This document shows, piece by piece, positions 8,448-16,634 of a DNA stretch of 64,000 nt. Numbering within the stretch: the stretch's first letter is position 1; every line of letters starts with the position of its first letter. Source of the stretch: Bradyrhizobium sp. cir1 (GTDB lineage: Bacteria > Pseudomonadota > Alphaproteobacteria > Rhizobiales > Xanthobacteraceae); NCBI RefSeq assembly GCF_014198245.1, contig NZ_JACIHE010000004.1:1-64000 (forward strand), given 5' to 3'. The notes beneath the pieces were generated by a model, which saw only the letters and a list, made by a program, of their open reading frames with translations, ran no database searches and was not told the DNA's origin. A program made the position numbers and the translations under genes.

Positions 8448-8531
8448 CTAGATCATGCCGAGCACGATGGCGCCGACGAAGGCCATGGCGAGGTAGGCGG
8501 TGATAACGCTCAGTCTCCCGGCTGATGTCAT
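8448..8531 (-). CDS. Small single-pass membrane peptide (27 residues)
   Basis: This short frame starts at ATG 8531 with GGAGGGAA about ten bases upstream. It encodes MTSAGRLSVITAYLAMAFVG and a further hydrophobic end, essentially one transmembrane helix after seven polar residues. Small hydrophobic proteins of this kind are common in Bradyrhizobium and mostly uncharacterised. A longer in-frame reading from 8636 exists but is not hydrophobic at its start. Support rests only on the ribosome site and the helix. Confidence 0.45.
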   Translation of the reverse strand: MTSAGRLSVITAYLAMAFVGAIVLGMI

Positions 8532-8722
8532 GAGGTCGTTCCCTCCGTGCGCGCTGCCCGGCGCGCAAACCTTATGGTTAACAGAAGGTCTCTTTTCGAA
8601 AAAGTAAGCCTCGCTGTCGCTCGTCATCAGCGGCAATCGGCGCTGCCGCGCCCCGTATGGTTAAAGAACACTGAAATCAACGTGTTGAAGAGTCTTTAAG
8701 TAAATTCACCGAACGTGCGCGC

Positions 8723-9931
8723 ATGACGCGCGGAGTTCGTTTGTATCTCGTCGGCTCCATCGTCCTTGTTTCGCTAGCGGGTTGCGGACGCGGCTTCTTC
8801 CAGGCCGAACGTGAACCATGGCGGGCCGAGGCGGAAGCGGCATGCCTGAAATCCGGCGCGGTCAAGGAGAGTGCCGACATCGTCCGCATCGACCCGATCT
8901 CGGGGCCCGGCATGTGCGGCGCCGAGTATCCGCTCAAGGTCGCCGCCATCGGCGAAGCCTCCAGCACCTACGGTTTCGCCGACGAGACGTTGCGCCCGCC
9001 CGGCAGCATCGGCAACCAGCCGCGCTGGCCGGTGCAGCCGCAGTCGAATTACCCGCAGAGCCAGAATTATCCGGCATCGTCCTATCCGCAGCGGTCGACC
9101 TATCCCGATAGCGCGGCGCGCCAGCCTTCGGGCTATGGCGCATCCTCCGGACCGATGTCCCTGAACGCGCCCGGCGTTGCACCGCAGGAAGACGAGATCG
9201 ATCTGCCGCCCGAGGGCACAGATGCCGCGGGCGCGGCGCGCTACATGAATGCGCCGAGCTATCCGGCGCGGCAGCCCGGTCCCGCGCCTTATTCGCAGGC
9301 GCCCGCGCAGCAGCCGTTGCCGCGCCTTGGCCCGGCGCAGGGTAATCCCGTCACCGCCGTCGGCCCCGTTGCGATCAAGCCGGTCGCGACGCTCGCCTGT
9401 CCGATCGTCTCCGAGCTCGACCGCTGGCTCGCCGACACCGTGCAGCCCTCGGCGATGCGCTGGTTCGGCGCCCGCGTCGTCGAAATCAAGCAGATCTCCG
9501 CCTATTCCTGCCGCGGCATGAACGGCAACTCCCATGCCCATATCTCCGAGCATGCCTTCGGCAATGCGCTCGACATCGCCGCCTTCGTGCTCGCCGACGG
9601 CCGCCGCGTCACCGTGAAGGACGGCTGGCGCGGCATGCCTGAAGAGCAGGGTTTTCTGCGCGACGTGCAGTCGGGTGCGTGCGCGCATTTCACCACGGTG
9701 CTGGCGCCGGGCTCGAACGTCTATCACTACGATCACATCCACGTCGATCTGATGCGCCGCGCCAGCCGCCGCCTGATCTGCCAGCCCTCCGCCGTCTCCG
9801 GCGAAGAGGTTGCCGGACGCGCCCAGCAGCGCAACCCCTATGCCGGCAGGCGCGATCCCTATGTCACCGGCTCGCTCGGTTCGCGCAAGAGCACGCGCAA
9901 GCAGGAAGAGGACGAGTACGCTGACGATTAG
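8723..9931 (+). CDS. Lipoprotein with extensin-like C-terminal domain
   Basis: The 402-residue protein begins with a lipoprotein signal (SIVLVSLAGC, lipidated Cys21). A globular N-terminal part is followed by a tyrosine/proline/serine-rich linker (about residues 90-210) with repeated NYP, SYP and TYP. The C-terminal domain (about 225-350) has NSHAHISEHAFGNALDIAAF and HYDHIHVDL. These metal-binding HxxxxH..D and HxH patterns are those of the extensin-like C-terminal family, related to MepA/VanY-type peptidoglycan peptidases. It probably acts on or near peptidoglycan in the periplasm. The last 40 residues are charged and low in complexity. Confidence 0.85.
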   Translation: MTRGVRLYLVGSIVLVSLAGCGRGFFQAEREPWRAEAEAACLKSGAVKESADIVRIDPISGPGMCGAEYPLKVAAIGEASSTYGFADETLRPPGSIGNQPRWPVQPQSNYPQSQNYPASSYPQRSTYPDSAARQPSGYGASSGPMSLNAPGVAPQEDEIDLPPEGTDAAGAARYMNAPSYPARQPGPAPYSQAPAQQPLPRLGPAQGNPVTAVGPVAIKPVATLACPIVSELDRWLADTVQPSAMRWFGARVVEIKQISAYSCRGMNGNSHAHISEHAFGNALDIAAFVLADGRRVTVKDGWRGMPEEQGFLRDVQSGACAHFTTVLAPGSNVYHYDHIHVDLMRRASRRLICQPSAVSGEEVAGRAQQRNPYAGRRDPYVTGSLGSRKSTRKQEEDEYADD

Positions 9932-9950
9932 ACGGGCGGAGCTTCTCTTG

Positions 9951-10016
9951 TAGCCCGGATGAGCGAAGCGATATCCGGGAACAGAATTCCCGCATATCGC
10001 TGCGCTCATGCGGGCC
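9951..10016. repeat. Intergenic palindrome, TAGCCCGGATGAGCGAAGCG family
   Basis: The arms GCCCGGATGAGCGAAGCGAT and ATCGCTGCGCTCATGCGGGC are imperfectly complementary around GGAACAGAATTCC. The same family occurs at 61026-61112. It lies between two convergent genes. Confidence 0.8.
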
Positions 10017-10038
10017 ACCGCCGCGTCAGCTGAAATGT

Positions 10039-10392
10039 CTATCGTCCGCTATCAGTCCGATCGCGCTTCGACTCTGCCGGTGCCAGCCCCATGCAGCGCT
10101 GCACCTCAGCCGGGACGTTGTAGGTGCGCATGATATGGCGGCTGTCGCGCAGGCCGGTCGCCTCACGTTGCACCACGAACATCCAGAGTGCCTGGCCGGC
10201 TTCCATCACCAGCTTGCGCCTCGCCGGCTGCATCGAGGCCGCAGTTCCGGTGGCGGCGTGTGCGGCGTCGAACTCGCGCAAACGCGTGAGCGCCTGTTCG
10301 AGCGTGCGGCCCATCCGCCCAAGCGCGGAGGCCTGTTCCTGGACGATCTCGTAATGGAGGATATCGACGGGCGGGCGAAGATCACGGGACAT
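10039..10392 (-). CDS. Small conserved protein of unknown function (possibly DUF6665)
   Basis: The 117-residue product starts MSRDLRPPVDILHYEIVQEQ and is mainly helical, with no signal or membrane segment. A middle stretch LVMEAGQALWMFVVQREATG is followed by LRDSRHIMRTYNVPAEV. It resembles short rhizobial proteins annotated DUF6665, but this is from memory. ATG 10392 is preferred over an in-frame start at 10428, which adds only basic residues. It lies 54 bases after the TetR gene on the same strand and may be cotranscribed with it. Confidence 0.65.
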   Translation of the reverse strand: MSRDLRPPVDILHYEIVQEQASALGRMGRTLEQALTRLREFDAAHAATGTAASMQPARRKLVMEAGQALWMFVVQREATGLRDSRHIMRTYNVPAEVQRCMGLAPAESKRDRTDSGR

Positions 10393-10446
10393 GGCCCGAA
10401 CATAATGCCGTCGGGCCGGCCTGCGCAACGCGCGGCGCGCTTGCTG

Positions 10447-11082
10447 TTATCTCGCCCGATACGCCGCCAGGAACATCCGCGTCGCGCTGTCGACCACTTC
10501 GGTCATGCGCTCTTCCGAGGGTGCGGGCGCGGCCTGGAAGACGAAAGGCAGGAACAGCGAGGCCTTGCACAGTTCCATGAACTGCGACGCCGCAAGGTCG
10601 CAATCGTCGATCCTGAGATCGCCGGAGGCGACATGGGCCTTGAGATAATCGGAGAGGCGGTTGATGGTCTTGTCCAGCACCCGCCCATAGTAGCGGCGGC
10701 CGACATCGGGCATGCGCTCGGCGATCGCCATCACGGTGCGGATCGCTGATCCGCCGCCGGGCCGGCACAGCAGGTGGATGTAGGCCCGGCCGAACTCCTT
10801 CAGCGTGGTCTCGGCATCGCGGGCGGGATCGAAATTGAACACGACCTGGCCGTGCTGGAGCGCTTCCTGCTCGAGGATGGCTTCGAACAGCGCGCATTTG
10901 TCCGCGAAGTAGACGTAGAGCGTGCCCTTGGAGACCTGCGCGGCGCGCGCGATCTCGCCCATGCTGGCGCCGTCGAAACCGAGATCCATGAACACCTTGC
11001 GGGCACCGTCGAGGATCTGGCGGCGCTTGGAGCTGTCCTCCTCCTGGATGACGTTCAGACGTTCGCTGGCAGCTACAACCAT
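10447..11082 (-). CDS. TetR/AcrR-family transcriptional repressor
   Basis: The 211-residue protein has an N-terminal helix-turn-helix (about residues 20-66: RRQILDGARKVFMDLGFDGASMGEIARAAQVSKGTLYVYF) and an all-helical ligand and dimer domain of the AcrR type. It is divergent from an efflux adaptor and permease pair. A perfect 23-bp palindrome lies between them at 11183-11205. The likely model is repression of the pump, and perhaps of itself, relieved when a toxic compound binds. The natural inducer is unknown. Confidence 0.9.
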   Translation of the reverse strand: MVVAASERLNVIQEEDSSKRRQILDGARKVFMDLGFDGASMGEIARAAQVSKGTLYVYFADKCALFEAILEQEALQHGQVVFNFDPARDAETTLKEFGRAYIHLLCRPGGGSAIRTVMAIAERMPDVGRRYYGRVLDKTINRLSDYLKAHVASGDLRIDDCDLAASQFMELCKASLFLPFVFQAAPAPSEERMTEVVDSATRMFLAAYRAR

Positions 11083-11182
11083 TGGTTCAGGGTCTCGGAA
11101 GGTTTCTGGACGCGGTGCCGACCTATGAAACGCAAATAAAGGATTCGGGCCAGTACGGTCCCGACCCAGGAATATTATCTAT

Positions 11183-11205
11183 ATTGACCGAACGGTTCGG
11201 TCAAT
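11183..11205. promoter_or_regulatory. Perfect palindromic TetR operator
   Basis: ATTGACCGAAC is followed by a central G and the exact reverse complement. An AT-rich stretch (AATATTATCTATATT) abuts it on the left and would supply the -10 region. It lies 101 bases from the TetR start and 62 from the adaptor start, placed to block both directions. Size and symmetry fit TetR-family operators. Confidence 0.8.
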
Positions 11206-11266
11206 GATATTTGAGATGAGCGGACTGCGGGACGGCTGTCCTTGATCGCGCTTTATTGAGGAGGCC

Positions 11267-12577
11267 ATGATGGCCGTATCGAGAGACCAGGCTGCACGCG
11301 TCATTCGCCAGGAAACGGTGGAGACGTCGGCGAACGATGAAGCTGCGGCCGAGACGCCCGCAGCCCTCGCCGAGCAGTTGCGCTCTCATGTGGCCGAGGA
11401 AACCAAGCGTCGCGGCGAGGCGGAGAGGCCCGTGACCGACAAGCCGGCGGCGCCTGCGCCGGACGCGCCCGCTGCCGGTGCGCCGAAATCCGGCAAGCGC
11501 AAGTTCGTCCTGATGGGCGTCGGTCTCGTGCTGGCGCTCGCGGCTGCCAGCTATGCCGGCTATTACACGCTGGTCGGCCGCTTCTATATCTCGACCGACG
11601 ACGCCTATGTCCGCGCCAACAACACCATGCTCGGCGCGCGCGTTGCCGGCCACATCTCCTCGATCCTTGCCGGCGACAACACGACGGTGCGCGCCGGCGA
11701 CATCCTCTTCCGTATCGACGACGGCGACTACAAGATCGCGGTCGATGCCGCCGCGACGAAGATCGCGACCCAGCAGGCGACCATCGATCGCATCGGCCGC
11801 CAGGTCGCAGCCCTCGACAGCCAGGTCGCGCAGGCCAAGGCGCAGCTCGTCTCGGCCGAAGCGGGTCTCAAGCGCGCCGACCTCGACTATGAGCGCCAGC
11901 AGGCGCTGAGCAGCAAGGGCTTTGCCTCGCGCGCCACCTTCGAGAGCTCGGAAGCCGGACGCGACCAGGGCGCCGCCGCCGTCAAGGCCGCGCAGGCCGC
12001 CTACGATGTCGCGGTCAGCAATGTGGATGTCGCCAGGGCGCAGCAGGCCGAAGCGCAGGCGCAACTCGCCGAGCTCAAGACCTCGCTCGCCAAGGCCGAG
12101 CGCGACCTCGCTTTCACCGCGGTGCGCGCGCCGGTCGATGGCACGTTCTCCAACCGCATGGTCAATGCCGGCGACTTCGTCGCGGTCGGGCAGCGGCTGG
12201 GCAATGTCGTGCCGCTCGACGAGATCTATATCGACGCCAACTTCAAGGAGACGCAGCTCAAGCGCATCCGTCCCGGCCAGCCGGTGACGATCAAGGTCGA
12301 TGCCTATGGCATGCGCAAGTTCTCCGGCGTGGTCGACAGCATCGCGGCGGGCGCGGGTTCGGTGTTCACGCTGCTGCCGCCCGACAACGCCACCGGCAAC
12401 TTCACCAAGATCGTGCAGCGTGTGCCGGTCCGCATCCGCGTGCCGAAATCGGTGGCCAAGCAGAACCTGCTCCGTGCCGGCATGTCGGTCTACGCCACCG
12501 TCGATACCAACAAGGGCGCGGCCGACGCCGACAGCGAGGTCGATCTCGACGATCCCACCATGATCCATCCGCAGTAG
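11267..12577 (+). CDS. EmrA/HlyD-type membrane fusion protein of a drug efflux pump
   Basis: The 436-residue periplasmic adaptor has an N-terminal cytoplasmic segment of about 75 polar residues, one transmembrane helix (FVLMGVGLVLALAAASYAGYY) and a biotinyl-lipoyl half (ISTDDAYVRANNTMLGARVAGHISSI). A long coiled coil with repeated Q, A and E residues follows, then the second lipoyl half (FTAVRAPVDGTFSNRMVNAGDFV) and a beta-barrel end. The YISTDDAYV motif is typical of EmrA. It joins the permease encoded 30 bases downstream to an outer-membrane channel not present in the window. TGAGGAGG precedes ATG 11267, and ATG 11270 is an equal alternative. Confidence 0.92.
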   Translation: MMAVSRDQAARVIRQETVETSANDEAAAETPAALAEQLRSHVAEETKRRGEAERPVTDKPAAPAPDAPAAGAPKSGKRKFVLMGVGLVLALAAASYAGYYTLVGRFYISTDDAYVRANNTMLGARVAGHISSILAGDNTTVRAGDILFRIDDGDYKIAVDAAATKIATQQATIDRIGRQVAALDSQVAQAKAQLVSAEAGLKRADLDYERQQALSSKGFASRATFESSEAGRDQGAAAVKAAQAAYDVAVSNVDVARAQQAEAQAQLAELKTSLAKAERDLAFTAVRAPVDGTFSNRMVNAGDFVAVGQRLGNVVPLDEIYIDANFKETQLKRIRPGQPVTIKVDAYGMRKFSGVVDSIAAGAGSVFTLLPPDNATGNFTKIVQRVPVRIRVPKSVAKQNLLRAGMSVYATVDTNKGAADADSEVDLDDPTMIHPQ

Positions 12578-12606
12578 CCACAACCCGAGCGCTGCGAGGT
12601 CAGGCC

Positions 12607-14187
12607 ATGGCCACCGCCACCACCGCTTCACCTGCCATGATGGCGAACCCCGCTTCGGAGCGCATTGCGCCGAAGCGGCTGTTCGCGTTCATCATCATGG
12701 TGTTCGGAATGTTCATGTCGATCCTGGACATCCAGATCGTCTCGGCGTCCCTCAGCGAAATCCAGGCCGGCCTGTCGGCGAGCTCGAGCGAAGTCTCCTG
12801 GGTTCAGACCGCCTATCTGATCGCCGAGGTCATCGCGATCCCGCTATCGGGCTTCTTGTCACGCGCCTTCGGCACGCGGCTATTGTTCGCGATATCGGCG
12901 GCCGGCTTCACCGCCTCGAGCCTGCTCTGTGGCTTCGCCTCCACGATCGAGGAGATGATCCTCTGGCGTGCGCTGCAGGGCTTTCTCGGCGCCGGCATGA
13001 TCCCGACCGTGTTCGCCTCGGCCTACACCGTCTTCCCGCGCACGAAATTCCACATCGTCGGCCCCATCATCGGGCTTGTTGCGACGCTGGCGCCGACCAT
13101 CGGGCCGACCGTCGGCGGCTACATCACCGACGCGATGTCGTGGAACTGGCTGTTCTTCATCAACGTCGTGCCCGGCATCGGCATCACCCTGGGCGTGCTG
13201 GCGCTGGTCGATTTCGACGAGCCGCATTTCGAATTGCTCGACCGCTTCGACTGGTGGGGCCTGTTGTTCATGGCCGGCTTCCTCGGCACGTTGGAATATG
13301 TGCTGGAGGAAGGCCCGCAATATGAATGGATGCAGGACACCTCGGTGGCGATCTGCGCCTGGATCTGCGCGATCTCGGCGATCGCGTTCTTCTGGCGCGT
13401 GTTCACCGCGGCCGAGCCGATCGTCAATTTGCGCACCTTCTCCAACCGCAATTTCGCGATCGGCTGCGTCCTGCAGTTCTGCATCGGCATCGGCCTCTAC
13501 GGCCTGACCTACATCTATCCGCGCTATCTCGCCGAAGTGCGCGGCTACAGCGCGCTGATGATCGGCGAGACCATGTTCGTCTCGGGCATCACCATGTTCC
13601 TGGTCGCGCCGCTGGTCGGGCGGCTCATGGTCAAGATCGACATGCGCTACATGATCGCGTTCGGCCTCATCGTGTTCGCGATCGGCTCCTACCAGATGAC
13701 CTGGATCACCCGCGACTACGATTTCTACGAGTTGCTGGTGCCGCAGATCCTGCGCGGCATCGGCATGATGTTCGCGATGGTGCCGACCAACAACATCGCG
13801 CTCGGCACGCTGGCACCCGACCGCGTGAAGAACGCGAGCGGCCTGTTCAATTTGATGCGCAATCTCGGCGGCGCGGTCGGGCTCGCGGTCATCAACACCG
13901 TGCTCAACGACCGCACCGATCTCCACATCACGCGCCTGCAGGAGCGCGTGACCTGGGGCAACGCCGCCGCGACCGAAACGCTGACCATGCTCCAGCAGAA
14001 ATTCCAGGGGCTCGGCGATTCCGCGCTGATGGCGATGAAGCAGCTCGGCCAGATCGTGCACCGCCAGGCCGTGGTGATGAGTTTTGGCGATGCCTTCTTC
14101 GTGCTGACGGTGTTCTATCTCGGCCTCAGCCTGCTGGTCACGCTGCTGAACAAGCCGGCCGCGCTGACCGGCGGCGACGCGCATTAG
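12607..14187 (+). CDS. EmrB/QacA-type MFS drug exporter (DHA2, 14 helices)
   Basis: The 526-residue proton-driven exporter has 14 predicted membrane helices. It shows the DHA2 signature MSILDIQIVSASLSEIQAGL in helix 1, SWVQTAYLIAEVIAIPLSGFL in helix 2, and FLGAGMIPTVFASAYTVFP. It pairs with the adaptor upstream to push hydrophobic drugs or metabolites out of the cell, under control of the divergent TetR gene. GAGGTCAGG precedes the ATG. The substrate cannot be inferred. Confidence 0.92.
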   Translation: MATATTASPAMMANPASERIAPKRLFAFIIMVFGMFMSILDIQIVSASLSEIQAGLSASSSEVSWVQTAYLIAEVIAIPLSGFLSRAFGTRLLFAISAAGFTASSLLCGFASTIEEMILWRALQGFLGAGMIPTVFASAYTVFPRTKFHIVGPIIGLVATLAPTIGPTVGGYITDAMSWNWLFFINVVPGIGITLGVLALVDFDEPHFELLDRFDWWGLLFMAGFLGTLEYVLEEGPQYEWMQDTSVAICAWICAISAIAFFWRVFTAAEPIVNLRTFSNRNFAIGCVLQFCIGIGLYGLTYIYPRYLAEVRGYSALMIGETMFVSGITMFLVAPLVGRLMVKIDMRYMIAFGLIVFAIGSYQMTWITRDYDFYELLVPQILRGIGMMFAMVPTNNIALGTLAPDRVKNASGLFNLMRNLGGAVGLAVINTVLNDRTDLHITRLQERVTWGNAAATETLTMLQQKFQGLGDSALMAMKQLGQIVHRQAVVMSFGDAFFVLTVFYLGLSLLVTLLNKPAALTGGDAH

Positions 14188-14215
14188 GCGGCCATAGGGC
14201 GAGCAACACACTCGG

Positions 14216-14394
14216 TGTCATCGCCCGCGAAGGCGGGCGATCCAGTATTCCAGAGGCCGGCGTTAAGGAGCTCGGTCTCACTACACCCGCTGCGGCGTAC
14301 TGGATGCCCCGCCTGCCGCCTTCGCTAAAGCTTCGGCGCCCCTGGACCTAAACCTCGGCGAAGCCTTGGCGTAGCCGGGTCGCGGGGCATGACA
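14216..14394. repeat. Intergenic palindrome, CGCCCGCGAAGGCGGGCGATCCAGTA family
   Basis: Arms TGTCATCGCCCGCGAAGGCG and a complement ending GCGGGGCATGACA enclose two smaller hairpins. GATCCAGTA and its complement TACTGGAT mark the inner edge. Compared with the copies at 33946, 51186 and 52756 this one is longer, with an extra insertion of about 70 bases (CTTCGCTAAAGCTTCGGCGC) in the right arm. Confidence 0.8.
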
Positions 14395-14477
14395 GTGGAG
14401 ACTGAGGCGAGGGCGACGCACACCAAGGCACCCCGCACCAAATTGCAACACTCGTGCGTGATCTTGCGCGGAGCCCG

Positions 14478-14506
14478 TTGCAAATCGCCCGCGACACATC
14501 TATAAA
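14478..14506 (+). promoter_or_regulatory. Candidate sigma-70-type promoter for the ABC exporter leader
   Basis: TTGCAA (14478-14483) and TATAAA (14501-14506) are separated by exactly 17 bases. Transcription would start near 14513, giving a leader of about 260 bases before the exporter start and including the short reading frame at 14541. Confidence 0.5.
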
Positions 14507-14540
14507 GCGTACCTCATTCAATCGAACCGGGGAGATTTGC

Positions 14541-14615
14541 ATGATTTCGTCGCATTCGCAGATCGTACGCCCGCGCTCGATGATGCTCTGGCTCGGTATG
14601 TACGCGGCCTGTTAG
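14541..14615 (+). CDS. Candidate 24-residue leader peptide upstream of ABC exporter
   Basis: ATG 14541 is preceded by GGGGAG at a suitable distance and lies about 28 bases inside the predicted transcript. The peptide is polar at first, then MMLWLGMYAAC before TAG. The stop codon sits in the loop of a GGCCT/AGGCC stem. Two more hairpins follow before the exporter gene. The arrangement resembles a translated attenuator, but no homologue is known to me. Confidence 0.4.
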   Translation: MISSHSQIVRPRSMMLWLGMYAAC

Positions 14616-14712
14616 AGGCCCCTTCCGCCAGCTCCGATTGGGCCAGGGTTTCGACCAGGCGCCCCGATCGCTCCGCTTCCCAAGTCAAAATCAGTCTTAC
14701 GTGACGCCGTTG

Positions 14713-14768
14713 CGGCCTTCGGGCCGACTCGCGTCCATCGATGGAGCCGGCCCGCGCGCAGCGGCCGG
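14713..14768 (+). promoter_or_regulatory. Two hairpins next to the exporter start
   Basis: CGGCC-TTCG-GGCCG (14713-14726) is a stable UUCG tetraloop hairpin. CCGGCC (14747-14752) pairs with GGCCGG (14763-14768), leaving ten loop bases. The second arm overlaps the weak ribosome site just before ATG 14777, so folding could hide the start. Confidence 0.45.
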
Positions 14769-14776
14769 ATGATGCC

Positions 14777-16576
14777 ATGACCGCTCTGTCAAAAAAGCCC
14801 GCGGCGATACGCGTGGTGCTGCCCTTCGTGTTCAAGCACTGGCTGAAGCAGCCGGGGCGTACGCTGATCGTCGCCGGCGGCCTGTTGGGCGCGACCGTCG
14901 CCGACCTGTTCATGCCGGTTTTCTCCGGACAATTGGTTGATGCGTTGACGCGCGGCTCATCCGACCCCGATGCGCGCCACGCTGCGCTGGTCGCACTCGG
15001 CGCCATCGTGGCGCTGGGTGCAGCCTCCGTGGTGCTCAGGCTGATCGGTCTCCAGGCGATCGTGCCGTTCACGCTGAGGACCATGACGGAGGTAGCGCAG
15101 GACGCGTTCATGCGCGTGCAGCGTTTCTCGACCGACTGGCACGCCAACTCCTTCGCCGGCTCCACCGTGCGCAAGATCACGCGCGGCATGTGGGCGCTCG
15201 ACCTGCTCAACGACACCATCCTGATGGCGCTGGCGCCGTCCTTGCTGGTGCTGATGGGTTCTGTGGTCCTGATCGGCCTGCACTGGGCGTCGCTCGGCGC
15301 GGTGATCGCGGTGGGAGCGCTCTTTTACGTCGCCATCACAGTGCTGTTCTCGACCCGGTACATCGCGCCGGCCGCGCGCGTCTCCAATGCCTGGGACACC
15401 AAGGTCGGCGGCACGCTGGCGGACGCGCTGACCTGCAATGCGGTGGTGAAATCCTTCGGCGCGGAGGCGCGGGAGGATGCGCGGCTCGCCCGCGTCGTCA
15501 ACCGCTGGCGCGTGCGGGTGCGGCGGACCTGGTTCCGCTACAACTACACGGCCATGGCGCAGCTCGCGCTGCTGCTGGCCTTGCGCGCCTCGGTGATTGG
15601 CGGCTCGGTGCTGCTGTGGATCTCGGGCCATGCCTCACCCGGCGACGTCACCTATGTGCTGACGAGTTATTACGTCATCCACGCCTATTTGCGCGACGTC
15701 GGTATGCACATCAACAATCTGCAGCGCGCCGTGAACGACATGGACGAACTGGTAGCGATCCATGACGAGCCGATCGGGATTGCGGATGCGGCCGGCGCGT
15801 TGCCGATCGCCATCGAGGCCGGCGAGATCGTGTTCGACAACGTCACGTTCCACTATGGCGGTCATCGCGCGCCGCTGTACGACGGCTTGTCGGTCAGGAT
15901 CCGCGCCGGCGAACGCGTCGGCCTGGTCGGCCGCTCCGGCTCCGGCAAGACCACCTTCGTCAAGCTGGTGCAGCGGCTCTACGACGTCACCGGTGGTCGC
16001 GTGCTGATCGACGGGCAGGACATCGCGCTGGCGACGCAGCAATCGCTGCGCAGCCAGATCGCGATCGTGCAGCAGGAGCCGATCCTGTTTCACCGCTCGC
16101 TCGCCGAGAACATCGCCTATGGCCGGCCCGGCGCCAGCCTCGAGGCGATCGAGCAGGCGGCGCGGCTGGCGAACGCGCACGACTTCATCCTGCGCCTGCC
16201 CAAGGGCTACGGCACCCTTGTCGGCGAGCGCGGCGTGAAACTGTCGGGCGGCGAGCGGCAGCGCGTGGCGCTGGCGCGCGCGTTCCTGGCGGATGCGCCG
16301 GTGCTGATCCTGGACGAGGCGACGTCGAGCCTCGATTCGGAATCGGAAGCGCTGATCCAGCAGGCGATGGAACGGCTGATGAAAGGCCGCACCTCGATCG
16401 TGATCGCGCACCGGCTGTCGACGGTGAAGAGCCTCGATCGAATCCTGGTGTTCGACCGCGGCGAGATCGTCGAGCAAGGCACGCACGCTCTGCTCGCGGT
16501 CAAGCCAGGAGGCATCTATCGCGGCCTGTTCGAGCGCCAGGTGGTGGAGCTCGGACAGATCGCAGCAGCGGAATGA
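14777..16576 (+). CDS. ABC exporter, fused membrane and ATPase domains
   Basis: The roughly 599-residue half-transporter acts as a dimer. Six membrane helices (about residues 15-300) precede a nucleotide-binding domain. That domain has Walker A GRSGSGKTT at about residue 385, the Q-loop QQEPILF, the signature LSGGERQR at about 490, Walker B VLILDEAT and the H-loop IAHRLST. It belongs to the MsbA/MDR-type exporters. The substrate is unknown, and the genome presumably has a separate lipid A flippase. ATG 14777 is chosen, and ATG 14741 in frame is possible. The leader at 14513-14776 carries a short reading frame and hairpins. Confidence 0.9.
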   Translation: MTALSKKPAAIRVVLPFVFKHWLKQPGRTLIVAGGLLGATVADLFMPVFSGQLVDALTRGSSDPDARHAALVALGAIVALGAASVVLRLIGLQAIVPFTLRTMTEVAQDAFMRVQRFSTDWHANSFAGSTVRKITRGMWALDLLNDTILMALAPSLLVLMGSVVLIGLHWASLGAVIAVGALFYVAITVLFSTRYIAPAARVSNAWDTKVGGTLADALTCNAVVKSFGAEAREDARLARVVNRWRVRVRRTWFRYNYTAMAQLALLLALRASVIGGSVLLWISGHASPGDVTYVLTSYYVIHAYLRDVGMHINNLQRAVNDMDELVAIHDEPIGIADAAGALPIAIEAGEIVFDNVTFHYGGHRAPLYDGLSVRIRAGERVGLVGRSGSGKTTFVKLVQRLYDVTGGRVLIDGQDIALATQQSLRSQIAIVQQEPILFHRSLAENIAYGRPGASLEAIEQAARLANAHDFILRLPKGYGTLVGERGVKLSGGERQRVALARAFLADAPVLILDEATSSLDSESEALIQQAMERLMKGRTSIVIAHRLSTVKSLDRILVFDRGEIVEQGTHALLAVKPGGIYRGLFERQVVELGQIAAAE

Positions 16577-16634
16577 GGCGCGGCGGCGGCGGGGGCAAAT
16601 GTCCCGGCGCCGTGTCGCCTGAGGATGGAAAGAC

